NCBI GenBank assembly: GCA_903854805.1
Contig: CAINXK010000306.1
Span: 1 to 34,259 of the forward strand
Direction: 5' to 3'
DNA from: an uncultured Anaerolineae bacterium
Lineage (GTDB): Bacteria; Chloroflexota; Anaerolineae; Anaerolineales; Villigracilaceae
Length of the DNA: 34,259 nucleotides
Made by a program: the position numbers and the translations under genes. Below, piece after piece: positions 18,886 through 26,783 of this stretch (position 1 is the first letter of the stretch; every line of letters starts with the position of its first letter). The notes below the pieces were generated by a model that saw only the letters and a program-made list of their open reading frames with translations, did not search any database and was not told the origin of the DNA.

Positions 18886-19717
18886 CGCTCACCTTTACGT
18901 TACCGCCCTGTCCCATCCCGGCATGACCGGTAAAAATAACGAAGACAACTTCGCGGTCTCATCGTATGTCATCAGCACGATGAATCCGATGCCAAGTGTC
19001 TTTGCAGTTGTCTCAGATGGGATTGGAGGACATAAAGCCGGGGAAGTGGCCTCTGAGCTGGCCGTAAACGTGATCAGCGCCACAGTGGAAAAGCGTGAAG
19101 GTGGCGCTCCCCTGGCGGTGTTTGAAAACAGTTTTTACAGGGCCAGCGAAGCCATTTATGAGCAGGCAGAACAGGATAGCAGCCGTAAAGGCATGGGAGC
19201 CACGGCCGCCTGTGCCTGGGTGATTGGGCAGCAGCTTTATATTGCGTATGTAGGCGATTCGCGCATTTATCTCATCCGGAATCAGCGCATCAAACAGCTA
19301 TCGCATGACCATACCTGGGTGCAGGAAGCCCTGGATAAGGGCATCCTTGACCCGACCTCCGGAATTAAAAACCACCCAAATTTGCATGTCATTCGCCGTT
19401 ACCTCGGCTCTGAAGAACCTCCAGAACCGGATTTACGTCTTTTCCAGCAACCTGGAGAAACTGATAAACACGCCAAGAATAACCAGGGCATGAACCTGGC
19501 TCCAGGCGATATCATCCTGCTCTGCACCGATGGGCTGACCGACCTGGTCAGCGATAACGAGATCATGGATAGCCTGCAAGGCCGCCACCTGCAGCAGGCG
19601 GCACAGGCATTAATAAACCTGGCCTGCGAGCGCGGCGGGCACGATAACATCACTACAGTAATACTGGGAGTACCCTGGGATGAGCGCAAGATCAACCCAG
19701 GCTGGCTGGCGGGATAA
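18869..19717 (+). CDS. PP2C-family serine/threonine protein phosphatase
   Basis: A 282-residue metal-dependent phosphatase of the PPM/Stp type, acting in the cytoplasm on phospho-Ser/Thr proteins. Visible motifs are GKNNEDNF (E25, D26), VSDGIGGHKAGEVAS (D50), YVGDSRIYLIR, LLCTDGLTDLV and GHDNITTVIL, which supply the usual metal ligands. No transmembrane segment or extra domain is seen. Its start lies 17 bp inside the FHA gene, so the two are translationally linked and the FHA protein is the likely partner or target reader. It ends one base from the convergent PLP-enzyme gene, with no terminator hairpin between. Confidence 0.95.
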   Translation: MIRTANAHLYVTALSHPGMTGKNNEDNFAVSSYVISTMNPMPSVFAVVSDGIGGHKAGEVASELAVNVISATVEKREGGAPLAVFENSFYRASEAIYEQAEQDSSRKGMGATAACAWVIGQQLYIAYVGDSRIYLIRNQRIKQLSHDHTWVQEALDKGILDPTSGIKNHPNLHVIRRYLGSEEPPEPDLRLFQQPGETDKHAKNNQGMNLAPGDIILLCTDGLTDLVSDNEIMDSLQGRHLQQAAQALINLACERGGHDNITTVILGVPWDERKINPGWLAG

Positions 19718-19718
19718 T

Positions 19719-21119
19719 CTAAGGCACTAACAAACCTTGCGCAAAATGGAGTAAAGCCTGTACATCGTTAAAATTGGTAAGCATACCAACTGAGATGCGC
19801 ACCGCACCGCTGGATTTCCCATCGATACACAGTCGGAAATCATCGATCGTCAGGCGGTCTTCATGACCAGGTCCGTTAAAACATACATCCAATTCAACCC
19901 GTGAGATACCAAGCGCCAATTCACCCGCACCCGGGTTACAGAAACAACCGGTTCTCAAAGAAATATTGACCTTGTTGGCCGCTTCCTCGATCGAACGGTG
20001 GTCAATGGTCTGTCCGTGTGCATTGTAGAAGTTGACTGTAACCGCCCCACCGCGCGCCTCGGTGTTCAGAGGTCCGTATAACCTGACAAGCGGCACGCCG
20101 CTGCCATGCCGCATGGAGGTTAACTTCTCCAACAGCCAACCAGTCAGGCAGCTAACCCGCTGCTGAATATGCTCAATGCCGATGGATTGGATGTGCTTAA
20201 GCCCAATTTCAACCGCCGGGATGTTCAAAAAATCGATGGTGCCATCCTCGAAAGCAGTATGACCTTCAGCAAGATAGTATTTATCGCCCTGAACAGAAGC
20301 GACGGTAATGGTGCCACCCGCAAACCAGGGGCGATGCAATTTACGCAGCGCCTGCCGGCGAGCCAGCAAGGCTCCCAGCCCGGTGGGATAGCCAAAGATC
20401 TTATAAAAAGAGAGCGGCACAAAATCCGGTTTCCAGATGGAGAGGTCAAGCGGATTGGTGGGGGCAAAAGCAGCCGCATCGAGCAGCACATCCCAGCCTT
20501 TGGCATGCGCTTTTTCAATCCATTCAAGCGGGTGCTTCACCGATGAAAAATTGGACTGCGCCGGATAAGCAAACAGATTGTTGCCGCTTGGACTGGCCTT
20601 ATCCCAGGCTGCCATAAGGATGCTTTCATCTACGCGCATATCAGGCAGTGACATGGGTATATAAGTTACCTGCGCCCCTCTGCCATGCGCAAATTCGCGG
20701 ATGCCGTTGACCGAATTGTGATTATCGAAAGTTAACAGATAATGGTCATTCTGGGAGAATGGATAAGACTCGCCAACTATTTTAAGCGCACCGCTGGCAT
20801 TGGCCGAAAAAATCACATCATATTCGGCCGGATCGGCTTTGAAATATTCGAGCACGTAGGCACGCGCAGATTCCACGTATTGGGTCGCTGCTCTTGAGGT
20901 TGGGTTCGACGAGTGTGGATTGCCAAAGGTGTTTTCCAGCAGAATCTGTTGGTGTTTTTTGACTTGTGACTCAGCATAAATACCAGCGCCGGTGTAATCA
21001 AGATAGATGTGTTCGGCCTGGTCAAGACGACGATAATCCTCAGCGCGCAGCTTGTCGATATGCAAGGTCGTTTCGTAGGCAGGATATTTTTTCAAAAAAT
21101 CAGCATAATTGGTTTCCAT
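19719..21119 (-). CDS. PLP-dependent class V aminotransferase fold, Moco-sulfurase-like
   Basis: A 466-residue cysteine-desulfurase-like enzyme closest in visible motifs to the N-terminal domain of molybdenum cofactor sulfurase (MOCOS/ABA3). SFYKIFGYPTGLGALL carries the PLP lysine K240. HNSVNGIREFA and DAAAFAPTNPLDLS supply cofactor contacts. RTGCFCNPGA (C392, C394) matches the sulfur-carrying cysteine loop of that family. The MOSC domain found at the C-terminus of eukaryotic Moco sulfurase is absent. AAGGAG lies 8 nt before the ATG. It is divergent from the DUF362 iron-sulfur gene with a 301-bp gap. A sulfur-transfer role is inferred; the substrate is not shown by the sequence. Confidence 0.87.
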   Translation of the reverse strand: METNYADFLKKYPAYETTLHIDKLRAEDYRRLDQAEHIYLDYTGAGIYAESQVKKHQQILLENTFGNPHSSNPTSRAATQYVESARAYVLEYFKADPAEYDVIFSANASGALKIVGESYPFSQNDHYLLTFDNHNSVNGIREFAHGRGAQVTYIPMSLPDMRVDESILMAAWDKASPSGNNLFAYPAQSNFSSVKHPLEWIEKAHAKGWDVLLDAAAFAPTNPLDLSIWKPDFVPLSFYKIFGYPTGLGALLARRQALRKLHRPWFAGGTITVASVQGDKYYLAEGHTAFEDGTIDFLNIPAVEIGLKHIQSIGIEHIQQRVSCLTGWLLEKLTSMRHGSGVPLVRLYGPLNTEARGGAVTVNFYNAHGQTIDHRSIEEAANKVNISLRTGCFCNPGAGELALGISRVELDVCFNGPGHEDRLTIDDFRLCIDGKSSGAVRISVGMLTNFNDVQALLHFAQGLLVP

Positions 21120-21420
21120 ACAGTCGCTCCTTAATCTAATTTAACCACAGAATGGCATATTAACCCGAAAGAAGAGGATGGATGTCATGACGAATCTCAC
21201 TCTTACGCGCCCAACCAACCCAGAAACCCTGGTTGGTCCTATAATAAGAAAGATTTATGCTTGGGCTGCAGTCTGCTGCTGTGTGTAATTCAATCATTCC
21301 AGCCCAGGATTTATCCGGCAGAAAAAGCTCACCCAAAACGCAATCATTTGAAGATTGCAAAGCAGTGACGCGGAATAAATTATTCTTGAATATTAATCGG
21401 TTTTGAGAGGAATTTAAACG
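21120..21420. other. Divergent intergenic region
   Basis: Shared upstream region of the PLP-enzyme and DUF362 genes. TTGCAA (21355-21360) with AT-rich sequence 15-17 bp downstream is a weak promoter candidate for the DUF362 gene. An imperfect CCAACC / GGTTGG inverted repeat lies near 21210-21240. No open frame here is convincing. Confidence 0.4.
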
Positions 21421-22584
21421 ATGACCAGTCAGGTATTTTTCGGTTCGGCCAGGCAGGCGCGCCTGGAAGCAAAAGAAACGCTGCCCGCAAAGCTCGACCT
21501 GATCATTGATCGGCTGCAGCTGCGCGACAGGGTCAAAGATGAGACCGTCGCGATCAAGATGCACACTGGCAATAACATGGTTTACTCAACCATTCACCCG
21601 GTGTTTGTACGCCGAGTGGTGCAGGCCATCAAGGACGGTGGCGGAAAACCCTTCGTGGTGGATGTAAACTGGGATGCAGCCGGGGCCGAACTACGCGGTT
21701 ACGCCTCCGAAACGATCGGCTGCCCGGTCTACCCGGCAGCCGGACCGGATGAAAAATATTTCTATGACCACGAACAAGCCTACAAGAGTATCAAAAACTG
21801 GAAAGTGGCCGGGCTCATCCAGGATTCAAGCTTCATGGTGAACTTCGCACACATTAAGGGACATCCCAGTTGTGGGTTTGGTGGTGCGTTCAAGAATATC
21901 GCCCTGGGCTGCATGGCGGGTGAAACCCGCAGTGCGATGCATGATGTTATGCACTTTGATCCATATTGGTTTCCTGAAAAATGCCCCGATGCAGCTGATC
22001 GCCAGCGCATGATTGCCGCCTGCCCTTTTGAGGCGTTGGTGGAAGACAAGAAACACGCCGAGCAGCTGCATCTACACATGGAGCAGTGCAACCAGTGCGG
22101 GCGCTGTCTACAGGTAGCCCCTCCCGGCAGCCTGAAGATTGATCCGGTCAACTTCCACAGCTTCCAGGAAGCAGTTGCAGTCGCAGCAAGCGTTGTGCTC
22201 TCAACCTTTGCCACCGGAAAGGTCACCAACATGGCGTTGGCAACCCACATGACCCCGGTTTGCGATTGTTTCGGATTCACATCCATGCCAATCCTACCGG
22301 ATGCGGGCGTCTTTGGTTCCGATGATATCGTGGCTCTCGATCAGGCCGTTCTGGATATCACCGGCAAAACGCGTTTGATCGAAGAGAACCTGCCAACTGC
22401 CATGGAAGTGCATACCCGCGAAGGACACCCCTTCCGATGGCTGCACGGCCCGCACAAAGACCCCTATGTGGCGCTGGAATATGCTGAAAAAATGGGACTC
22501 GGCAGCCGGGTTTACGACCTGGTGGATGTATTTCCGGTTACAACTGTAGAACATTCGTCAATGCAGTATATCGCCGCGCATTGA
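21421..22584 (+). CDS. DUF362 domain iron-sulfur protein
   Basis: A 387-residue DUF362 protein, a family of unknown biochemical function often linked to redox metabolism. The N-terminal half contains the typical VAIKMHTG, a Gly-rich VRRVVQAIKDGGGKP helix and NFAHIKGHPSCGFGGAFKNIALGC. A ferredoxin-like stretch follows: C223-x2-C226-x2-C229. The fourth position expected in CxxCxxCxxxCP is Ala233-Pro234. C201-Pro upstream may supply the fourth ligand of a 4Fe-4S cluster. A later CDC motif lies near residue 279. GAGAGGA lies about 9 nt before the ATG. No signal peptide or TM helix is seen. It is monocistronic, divergent from the Moco-sulfurase-like gene and followed by a very long hairpin. Confidence 0.9.
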   Translation: MTSQVFFGSARQARLEAKETLPAKLDLIIDRLQLRDRVKDETVAIKMHTGNNMVYSTIHPVFVRRVVQAIKDGGGKPFVVDVNWDAAGAELRGYASETIGCPVYPAAGPDEKYFYDHEQAYKSIKNWKVAGLIQDSSFMVNFAHIKGHPSCGFGGAFKNIALGCMAGETRSAMHDVMHFDPYWFPEKCPDAADRQRMIAACPFEALVEDKKHAEQLHLHMEQCNQCGRCLQVAPPGSLKIDPVNFHSFQEAVAVAASVVLSTFATGKVTNMALATHMTPVCDCFGFTSMPILPDAGVFGSDDIVALDQAVLDITGKTRLIEENLPTAMEVHTREGHPFRWLHGPHKDPYVALEYAEKMGLGSRVYDLVDVFPVTTVEHSSMQYIAAH

Positions 22585-22611
22585 TACGTTACCTGTGACA
22601 TTAACAACAAG

Positions 22612-22657
22612 CCAACCAAGAGCAGGCGCGAGGTTTCTCGCGCCTGCTCTTGGTTGG
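22612..22657. terminator. 21-bp perfect hairpin between convergent genes
   Basis: A 21-bp uninterrupted inverted repeat (22612-22632 with 22637-22657) around a 4-nt GTTT loop sits between the DUF362 gene and the convergent histidine kinase gene. There is no T-run on either strand. It is a likely bidirectional terminator by position. Confidence 0.7.
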
Positions 22658-22712
22658 TCAAGGACCTTGTACATTCAGGGAAAAAACCCTGCGATATCCC
22701 GAGAATGTCGGA

Positions 22713-25700
22713 TCAGCCAGGCAATGTAAAATAAAAGACCGCACCTTTCTCAGGCGCTCCGTCTGCCCAAACTGTGCCGCCGTGCCTCTGGATGATCCTC
22801 TGAACAGTCGCCAAACCGATGCCCGTGCCTTCAAATTCTGCGGCATCATGCAAACGCTGAAAAGCCCCAAATAATTTATCCGCATAAGCCATATCAAAAC
22901 CAGCGCCATCATCGCGAATAAAATAGATCGGCTGGTTATCTTTTTCAATGACGCCCAACTCTATTCGGGCGAGGCTGCGTTTCTGTGTAAATTTCCAGGC
23001 GTTTCCAAGTAGATTTTCCAGGACGATACGCATTAAATTAAAATCGGCTGAAACTTTCAAATTGGAGGCAATCACCACTTCAACCTGACGGTCCTTGAAT
23101 GTGTTCTCGAATTCGCTGATCACCAATTTGGCCATTTGGCTCAGATCCACCCATTCACGCCGTATCTCGCTGCGAGTCACCCGCGAAAGCCTTAAAATAT
23201 CATCAATCAAGCCACCCATGCGCAGCCCGGCATCGCTGACCCGCTGAAGGTGCTTTTTCCCATCATCATCCAGTTGATGGCTGTATTCTTCGAGCAAGAT
23301 GCGGCTGAAACCATTAATCGCCCGGATAGGAGCACGTAAATCATGCGAAACTGAGTAGCTGAAAGATTCCAATTCCCGGTTGGCGCGGCTCTTTTCTTCA
23401 TACAAACGGGTATTGCGAATGGCAACAGCCACCTGTGAGCCGATGGTTGAGAAAAGGTTGAGAGCCTGGCTATCGAAAAGATCTTCATAGTCGTAGCTCT
23501 GAATAGCCATTACCCCGACAACCTTATCCGCGGCGGTAAGCGGCACACCCATCCAGGATTTGGCAAGCGGCCCAACCGGAGGAATGTCATGCAATTGTTT
23601 GAATATCCGGCTTTCTTCACTTGAATGCAGCAAAATCGCTTCGCGGTTACGCAGAATATGGCCAGTCAGACCGCGGCCCAATTCGTGGCGCACAACAGGT
23701 TGGCGCTGCGCATGATCCATTTGGAAAGCCGCCACCCATTCGGCATCGCCTTCCTGATAGGTGGCAATATAGAAACTGGTGACATCAAAAATACGTCCCA
23801 CTTGCTGGCAAACACTCTCGAGCAGTTCATCCAGGTTGAGGGTAATGGAGAGCGACCGGCTGATCTCATCAAGAATGGAAAGCTCGGTAATGCGACGTTC
23901 GCGCTCGCGGAAAAAGCGGGCATTTTCAATGGCAGTGGCCGCCTGGTTCGCAAAAATAGATAAAATATCAACATCCGCCTGTGAAAACCTGCCGGCAACG
24001 GAACGATTATCGGCATAAATCATACCGGTTAATTCGGAACGTCTCAACAAAGGCAGGCAAATGGCAGAGCGCTGACTCAGTATGGCATTTTCGAGATCGG
24101 TTTGCGCATCGCCCGCAGCACCAAACTCAAGCCAAACAGGTGCCCGGGTTTGAATGACTGTTTCAAGACCAGAAAAATTTTGATATAAAACAGCCGGTTT
24201 TATCGTTTGCGCATCCATACTGCGCTCGACTTTAATATCCGGTTCAGCAAGATCATTCAGCAGAACCAAAAACCCTCGTTCTGCCCCACTCAATTCTATG
24301 ACGTTATCCATCACAAAATCCAGCAGCTCAGCAGGATTAAGGATCGCATTCATTTGCAAACTGATATCGAGCAGTCGTTTTAGCCTGTCTGGTGTGCGGG
24401 TGGATTCTTTCGTAAAGCCAGGCTCGGTCCCGGAAACGGATTCCAGCGGTTGTTTGATATCCAGATTCCGTCGTTTTGCAGAAACGAGTGTCCATTCAAA
24501 AAGAATTTCCCGATTGAACTTAACTTTATTCAGGTAATTGCGCCGCAGACCATCATCACTCAGGGTTGCAATACCAGCCAGCATGGCAGTGTGGGCATTC
24601 TGCAAACAATCCCAGGCCTGATCATAAGCCTCAACTTCGTAATCGAAAGCCGGATCAATAGCTATGGGCTTGGAAGTATGAAGTGCCTTAACCACCCGGT
24701 AATGCAGCCACCAAACATCCTGGGTGGGATACTCATTGGCCTTTCCAACGATTTCGAGCAGGTTGACCGCTTCTAAAGAATAGCGATAAGCAGATTCAAG
24801 ATCACCTGTGTCAAGAAAAGCGGCACCCAACCAGGCCAGCGATGTTACCAGGTAGCCTTGGGTTCCCATGCTGTGCTGCATATCACAAGCCAACTGAAAC
24901 AGAACACGGGCTTTTTCTGACTGCCCACTGGCCAGCGCAACCCGTCCCAATATCAGCAAATAAGTGGTCTCGGCCAACTTTTCGCCAATTTGCTTGGATA
25001 AATCACGGCCCTCTTCCAGTACCTGCTGAGCCAGGTCATATTTTCCGAGCTCGAGGTAGATGCGACCCAGGCTTTCCAACAGACTGGCCAGGCTGGAGCG
25101 CCCCTGCAAAACACGCACAGTCTGGACAGCTTGCTCCAAATAGACACGCGCCTTGTTATATAGTCCCAGGCTCCAATAGACAAGCCCCAGGTTGTTATAC
25201 AGGTTAGCCTGCCAGGTTCGGTCGCCCGTGCTCTGGAAGATCGATAATGATTGTTCATAATAGTTTCGGGCCCGGGCCTGGTCCCGGGTAACAATCCCAA
25301 GAATATTAAGACAACTGGCCTGGCCATGCTTATCACCCAGGCTGCGGTAGAGCGAGTAAGCCTGTTCGGTATATTCCTGCGCAAGGGCAAATTTGCCCAT
25401 ATCCCGTAGACATTCGCCCATCTGCATCAAATTTAGGGCCTCGCCATGTTCATTGCCCTGCTCACGAAAGGTACTCAGCGCCTCCTTGTGACAAGCCAGC
25501 GCAATCCCGAAATCGCCCAGCGCATTGTAAGCTGCGCCCAGGCAGGTTAAACAATCAGCCTCCAGCACTCGGTGACTGATCTGCCTGGCAAGTTTTAGAC
25601 CATTTTGTGCTGTTTGCTGCGCATCTGCATAATTGCCAAGCGTTATATGCAGATTTACCTGGCTGGTCATTGCCCGGATCTGCATGGGAATATCATTCAA

Positions 25701-26108
25701 AGCATCTGCCAGGCGTTTCATCATATCGAGATCAGCCTGCTGCTCGGCAAATTGGCCAAGCAGACCATAACAACTCTCACGGCCTGTCAGAAGTTCAAAT
25801 TCCAAACGGGCGTCCGGTGGGCCAGAATGCGAATACAGACTGGTCAGGGCCAACCCGAAATAACGGATCGCCGCTTCGTTGGAATAGGAGAGACGAGCTT
25901 TGTCTGCTGATGCTTTTAATTTTTCAAAGGATTGGAGTGGACCATCTTCATGTTCTGGATCGGCCGGCGAAACAAAATAAACCGGCTCTGGTTGCGCAGG
26001 TTTATCCTGCCGTTGTTCGGGTGCAGGCTGGCTTGAATCGGTTGAGTTTTGCCCCAATTGACCCCCAATACCATCATCACTTTCGACGCCTGAATTTGAT
26101 GGGTACAT
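22713..26108 (-). CDS. TPR - GAF - GAF hybrid-sensor histidine kinase
   Basis: A 1131-residue soluble sensor kinase. An acidic Gln-rich N-terminus precedes about nine TPR-like repeats (roughly residues 50-440: repeated [30 protein letters not shown] patterns). Two GAF domains follow (about 560-740 and 745-900), then HisKA with phospho-acceptor H922 ([20 protein letters not shown]), then HATPase_c with N-box [19 protein letters not shown] and [13 protein letters not shown]. It lacks a receiver domain and TM helices; its cognate regulator is not adjacent. The ATG at 26108 is chosen over an upstream TTG at 26123 because AGAGGA sits just before it. TPRs suggest protein binding and GAFs a small ligand or redox/light cofactor; neither is identifiable. 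It is a single gene, bounded downstream by the 21-bp hairpin. Confidence 0.93.
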   Translation of the reverse strand: MYPSNSGVESDDGIGGQLGQNSTDSSQPAPEQRQDKPAQPEPVYFVSPADPEHEDGPLQSFEKLKASADKARLSYSNEAAIRYFGLALTSLYSHSGPPDARLEFELLTGRESCYGLLGQFAEQQADLDMMKRLADALNDIPMQIRAMTSQVNLHITLGNYADAQQTAQNGLKLARQISHRVLEADCLTCLGAAYNALGDFGIALACHKEALSTFREQGNEHGEALNLMQMGECLRDMGKFALAQEYTEQAYSLYRSLGDKHGQASCLNILGIVTRDQARARNYYEQSLSIFQSTGDRTWQANLYNNLGLVYWSLGLYNKARVYLEQAVQTVRVLQGRSSLASLLESLGRIYLELGKYDLAQQVLEEGRDLSKQIGEKLAETTYLLILGRVALASGQSEKARVLFQLACDMQHSMGTQGYLVTSLAWLGAAFLDTGDLESAYRYSLEAVNLLEIVGKANEYPTQDVWWLHYRVVKALHTSKPIAIDPAFDYEVEAYDQAWDCLQNAHTAMLAGIATLSDDGLRRNYLNKVKFNREILFEWTLVSAKRRNLDIKQPLESVSGTEPGFTKESTRTPDRLKRLLDISLQMNAILNPAELLDFVMDNVIELSGAERGFLVLLNDLAEPDIKVERSMDAQTIKPAVLYQNFSGLETVIQTRAPVWLEFGAAGDAQTDLENAILSQRSAICLPLLRRSELTGMIYADNRSVAGRFSQADVDILSIFANQAATAIENARFFRERERRITELSILDEISRSLSITLNLDELLESVCQQVGRIFDVTSFYIATYQEGDAEWVAAFQMDHAQRQPVVRHELGRGLTGHILRNREAILLHSSEESRIFKQLHDIPPVGPLAKSWMGVPLTAADKVVGVMAIQSYDYEDLFDSQALNLFSTIGSQVAVAIRNTRLYEEKSRANRELESFSYSVSHDLRAPIRAINGFSRILLEEYSHQLDDDGKKHLQRVSDAGLRMGGLIDDILRLSRVTRSEIRREWVDLSQMAKLVISEFENTFKDRQVEVVIASNLKVSADFNLMRIVLENLLGNAWKFTQKRSLARIELGVIEKDNQPIYFIRDDGAGFDMAYADKLFGAFQRLHDAAEFEGTGIGLATVQRIIQRHGGTVWADGAPEKGAVFYFTLPG

Positions 26109-26134
26109 AATTTCCTCTACCAATAAACTTTCGG

Positions 26135-26172
26135 ATTATCTTACGATAATAGCATAAAACCAGCGTCCGCAA
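26135..26172 (-). promoter_or_regulatory. Putative promoter and operator of the TPR-GAF kinase gene
   Basis: Minus strand: TTGCGG (26167-26172), 15-bp spacer, TATTAT (26146-26151). An inverted repeat ATTATC-TTAC-GATAAT (26135-26150) overlaps the -10 box and could bind a repressor. The 15-bp spacer is short, so the call is tentative. Confidence 0.35.
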
Positions 26173-26565
26173 GAGCCAAAATGAACCAGAAAACCAGACA
26201 TTGACCAGGGACCCCGGGAAACTCAATTCGCCAAATTCATAAACTGGTATCCAGGTTCAGGTCATCACCATCGCACCCATTGCCAGCCAATCGACCGAAA
26301 TCGGTGGTTTTCTACGCAAGATAACCACGAAAAATAATTCTGTCCTTCTGGGAGTGTGCTACCCATCCGCTGTCTTACCTCATGGGACGCGCCTCGCTAA
26401 ACAGAATTGGTTCATCGTTGTCTTTTATGAATTTTCGGAGCGTAATTTCCGCTTCTGAATCCACATGATAGGAAAACCCAACGATTATCTTACATTGAAG
26501 CGCCAAAATCAGAACGATAAAAACCAATAAAGATAGCGTGGGTCGGTATCATCGCAAGTAGAACA

Positions 26566-26600
26566 GAAATGAGTGACGGCAAGATCCCGTCACTCATTTC
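26566..26600. terminator. 14-bp perfect hairpin in the long gap
   Basis: GAAATGAGTGACGG / CCGTCACTCATTTC with a 7-nt loop and no T-run. It lies downstream of the ABC operon on the minus strand, about 180 bp after its stop codon, so it may mark the operon's 3' end. Confidence 0.5.
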
Positions 26601-26677
26601 ATCAGACACAGGGTTGGTAACGAGGATTGCCTTCGCTACCAGCTTATCCGAACAGGATCAGCTATTTAACGACCATG

Positions 26678-26704
26678 CTGTTTACGAAAATCCATGGTAA
26701 ACAG
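26678..26704. repeat. 8-bp inverted repeat after the ABC operon
   Basis: CTGTTTAC - 11 nt - GTAAACAG, perfect arms, 80 bp after the last ABC gene on the minus strand. No T-run follows on that strand. It may be a weak terminator or a protein site. Confidence 0.35.
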
Positions 26705-26783
26705 TAACGCAAGGTTTTTTGTGGGGCAAACCAACTGCCAAAACATCAAAACCCATAACGAAGACCATCATCCATGTCTCAGC

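Larger units (their letters stand above)
26173..26783. other. Long intergenic region without a recognisable gene
   Basis: About 610 bp between the kinase promoter and the end of the ABC operon, with no convincing open frame on either strand. It holds a 14-bp hairpin (26566-26600), an 8-bp inverted repeat (26678-26704) and a second copy at 26483-26493 of the GATTATCTTAC word found at 26134-26144 beside the kinase promoter. It could be a decayed gene; I recognise no homology. Confidence 0.45.

Noticed and set aside
25607..26110. Plus-strand frame of 167 codons within the TPR region
   Set aside because: It is antisense to the histidine kinase gene with no motif or ribosome site.
26124..26783. 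Insertion-sequence remnant in the long gap
   Set aside because: No transposase fragment, terminal repeats with target duplication, or recognisable translation was found; the inverted repeats there are unrelated to each other.
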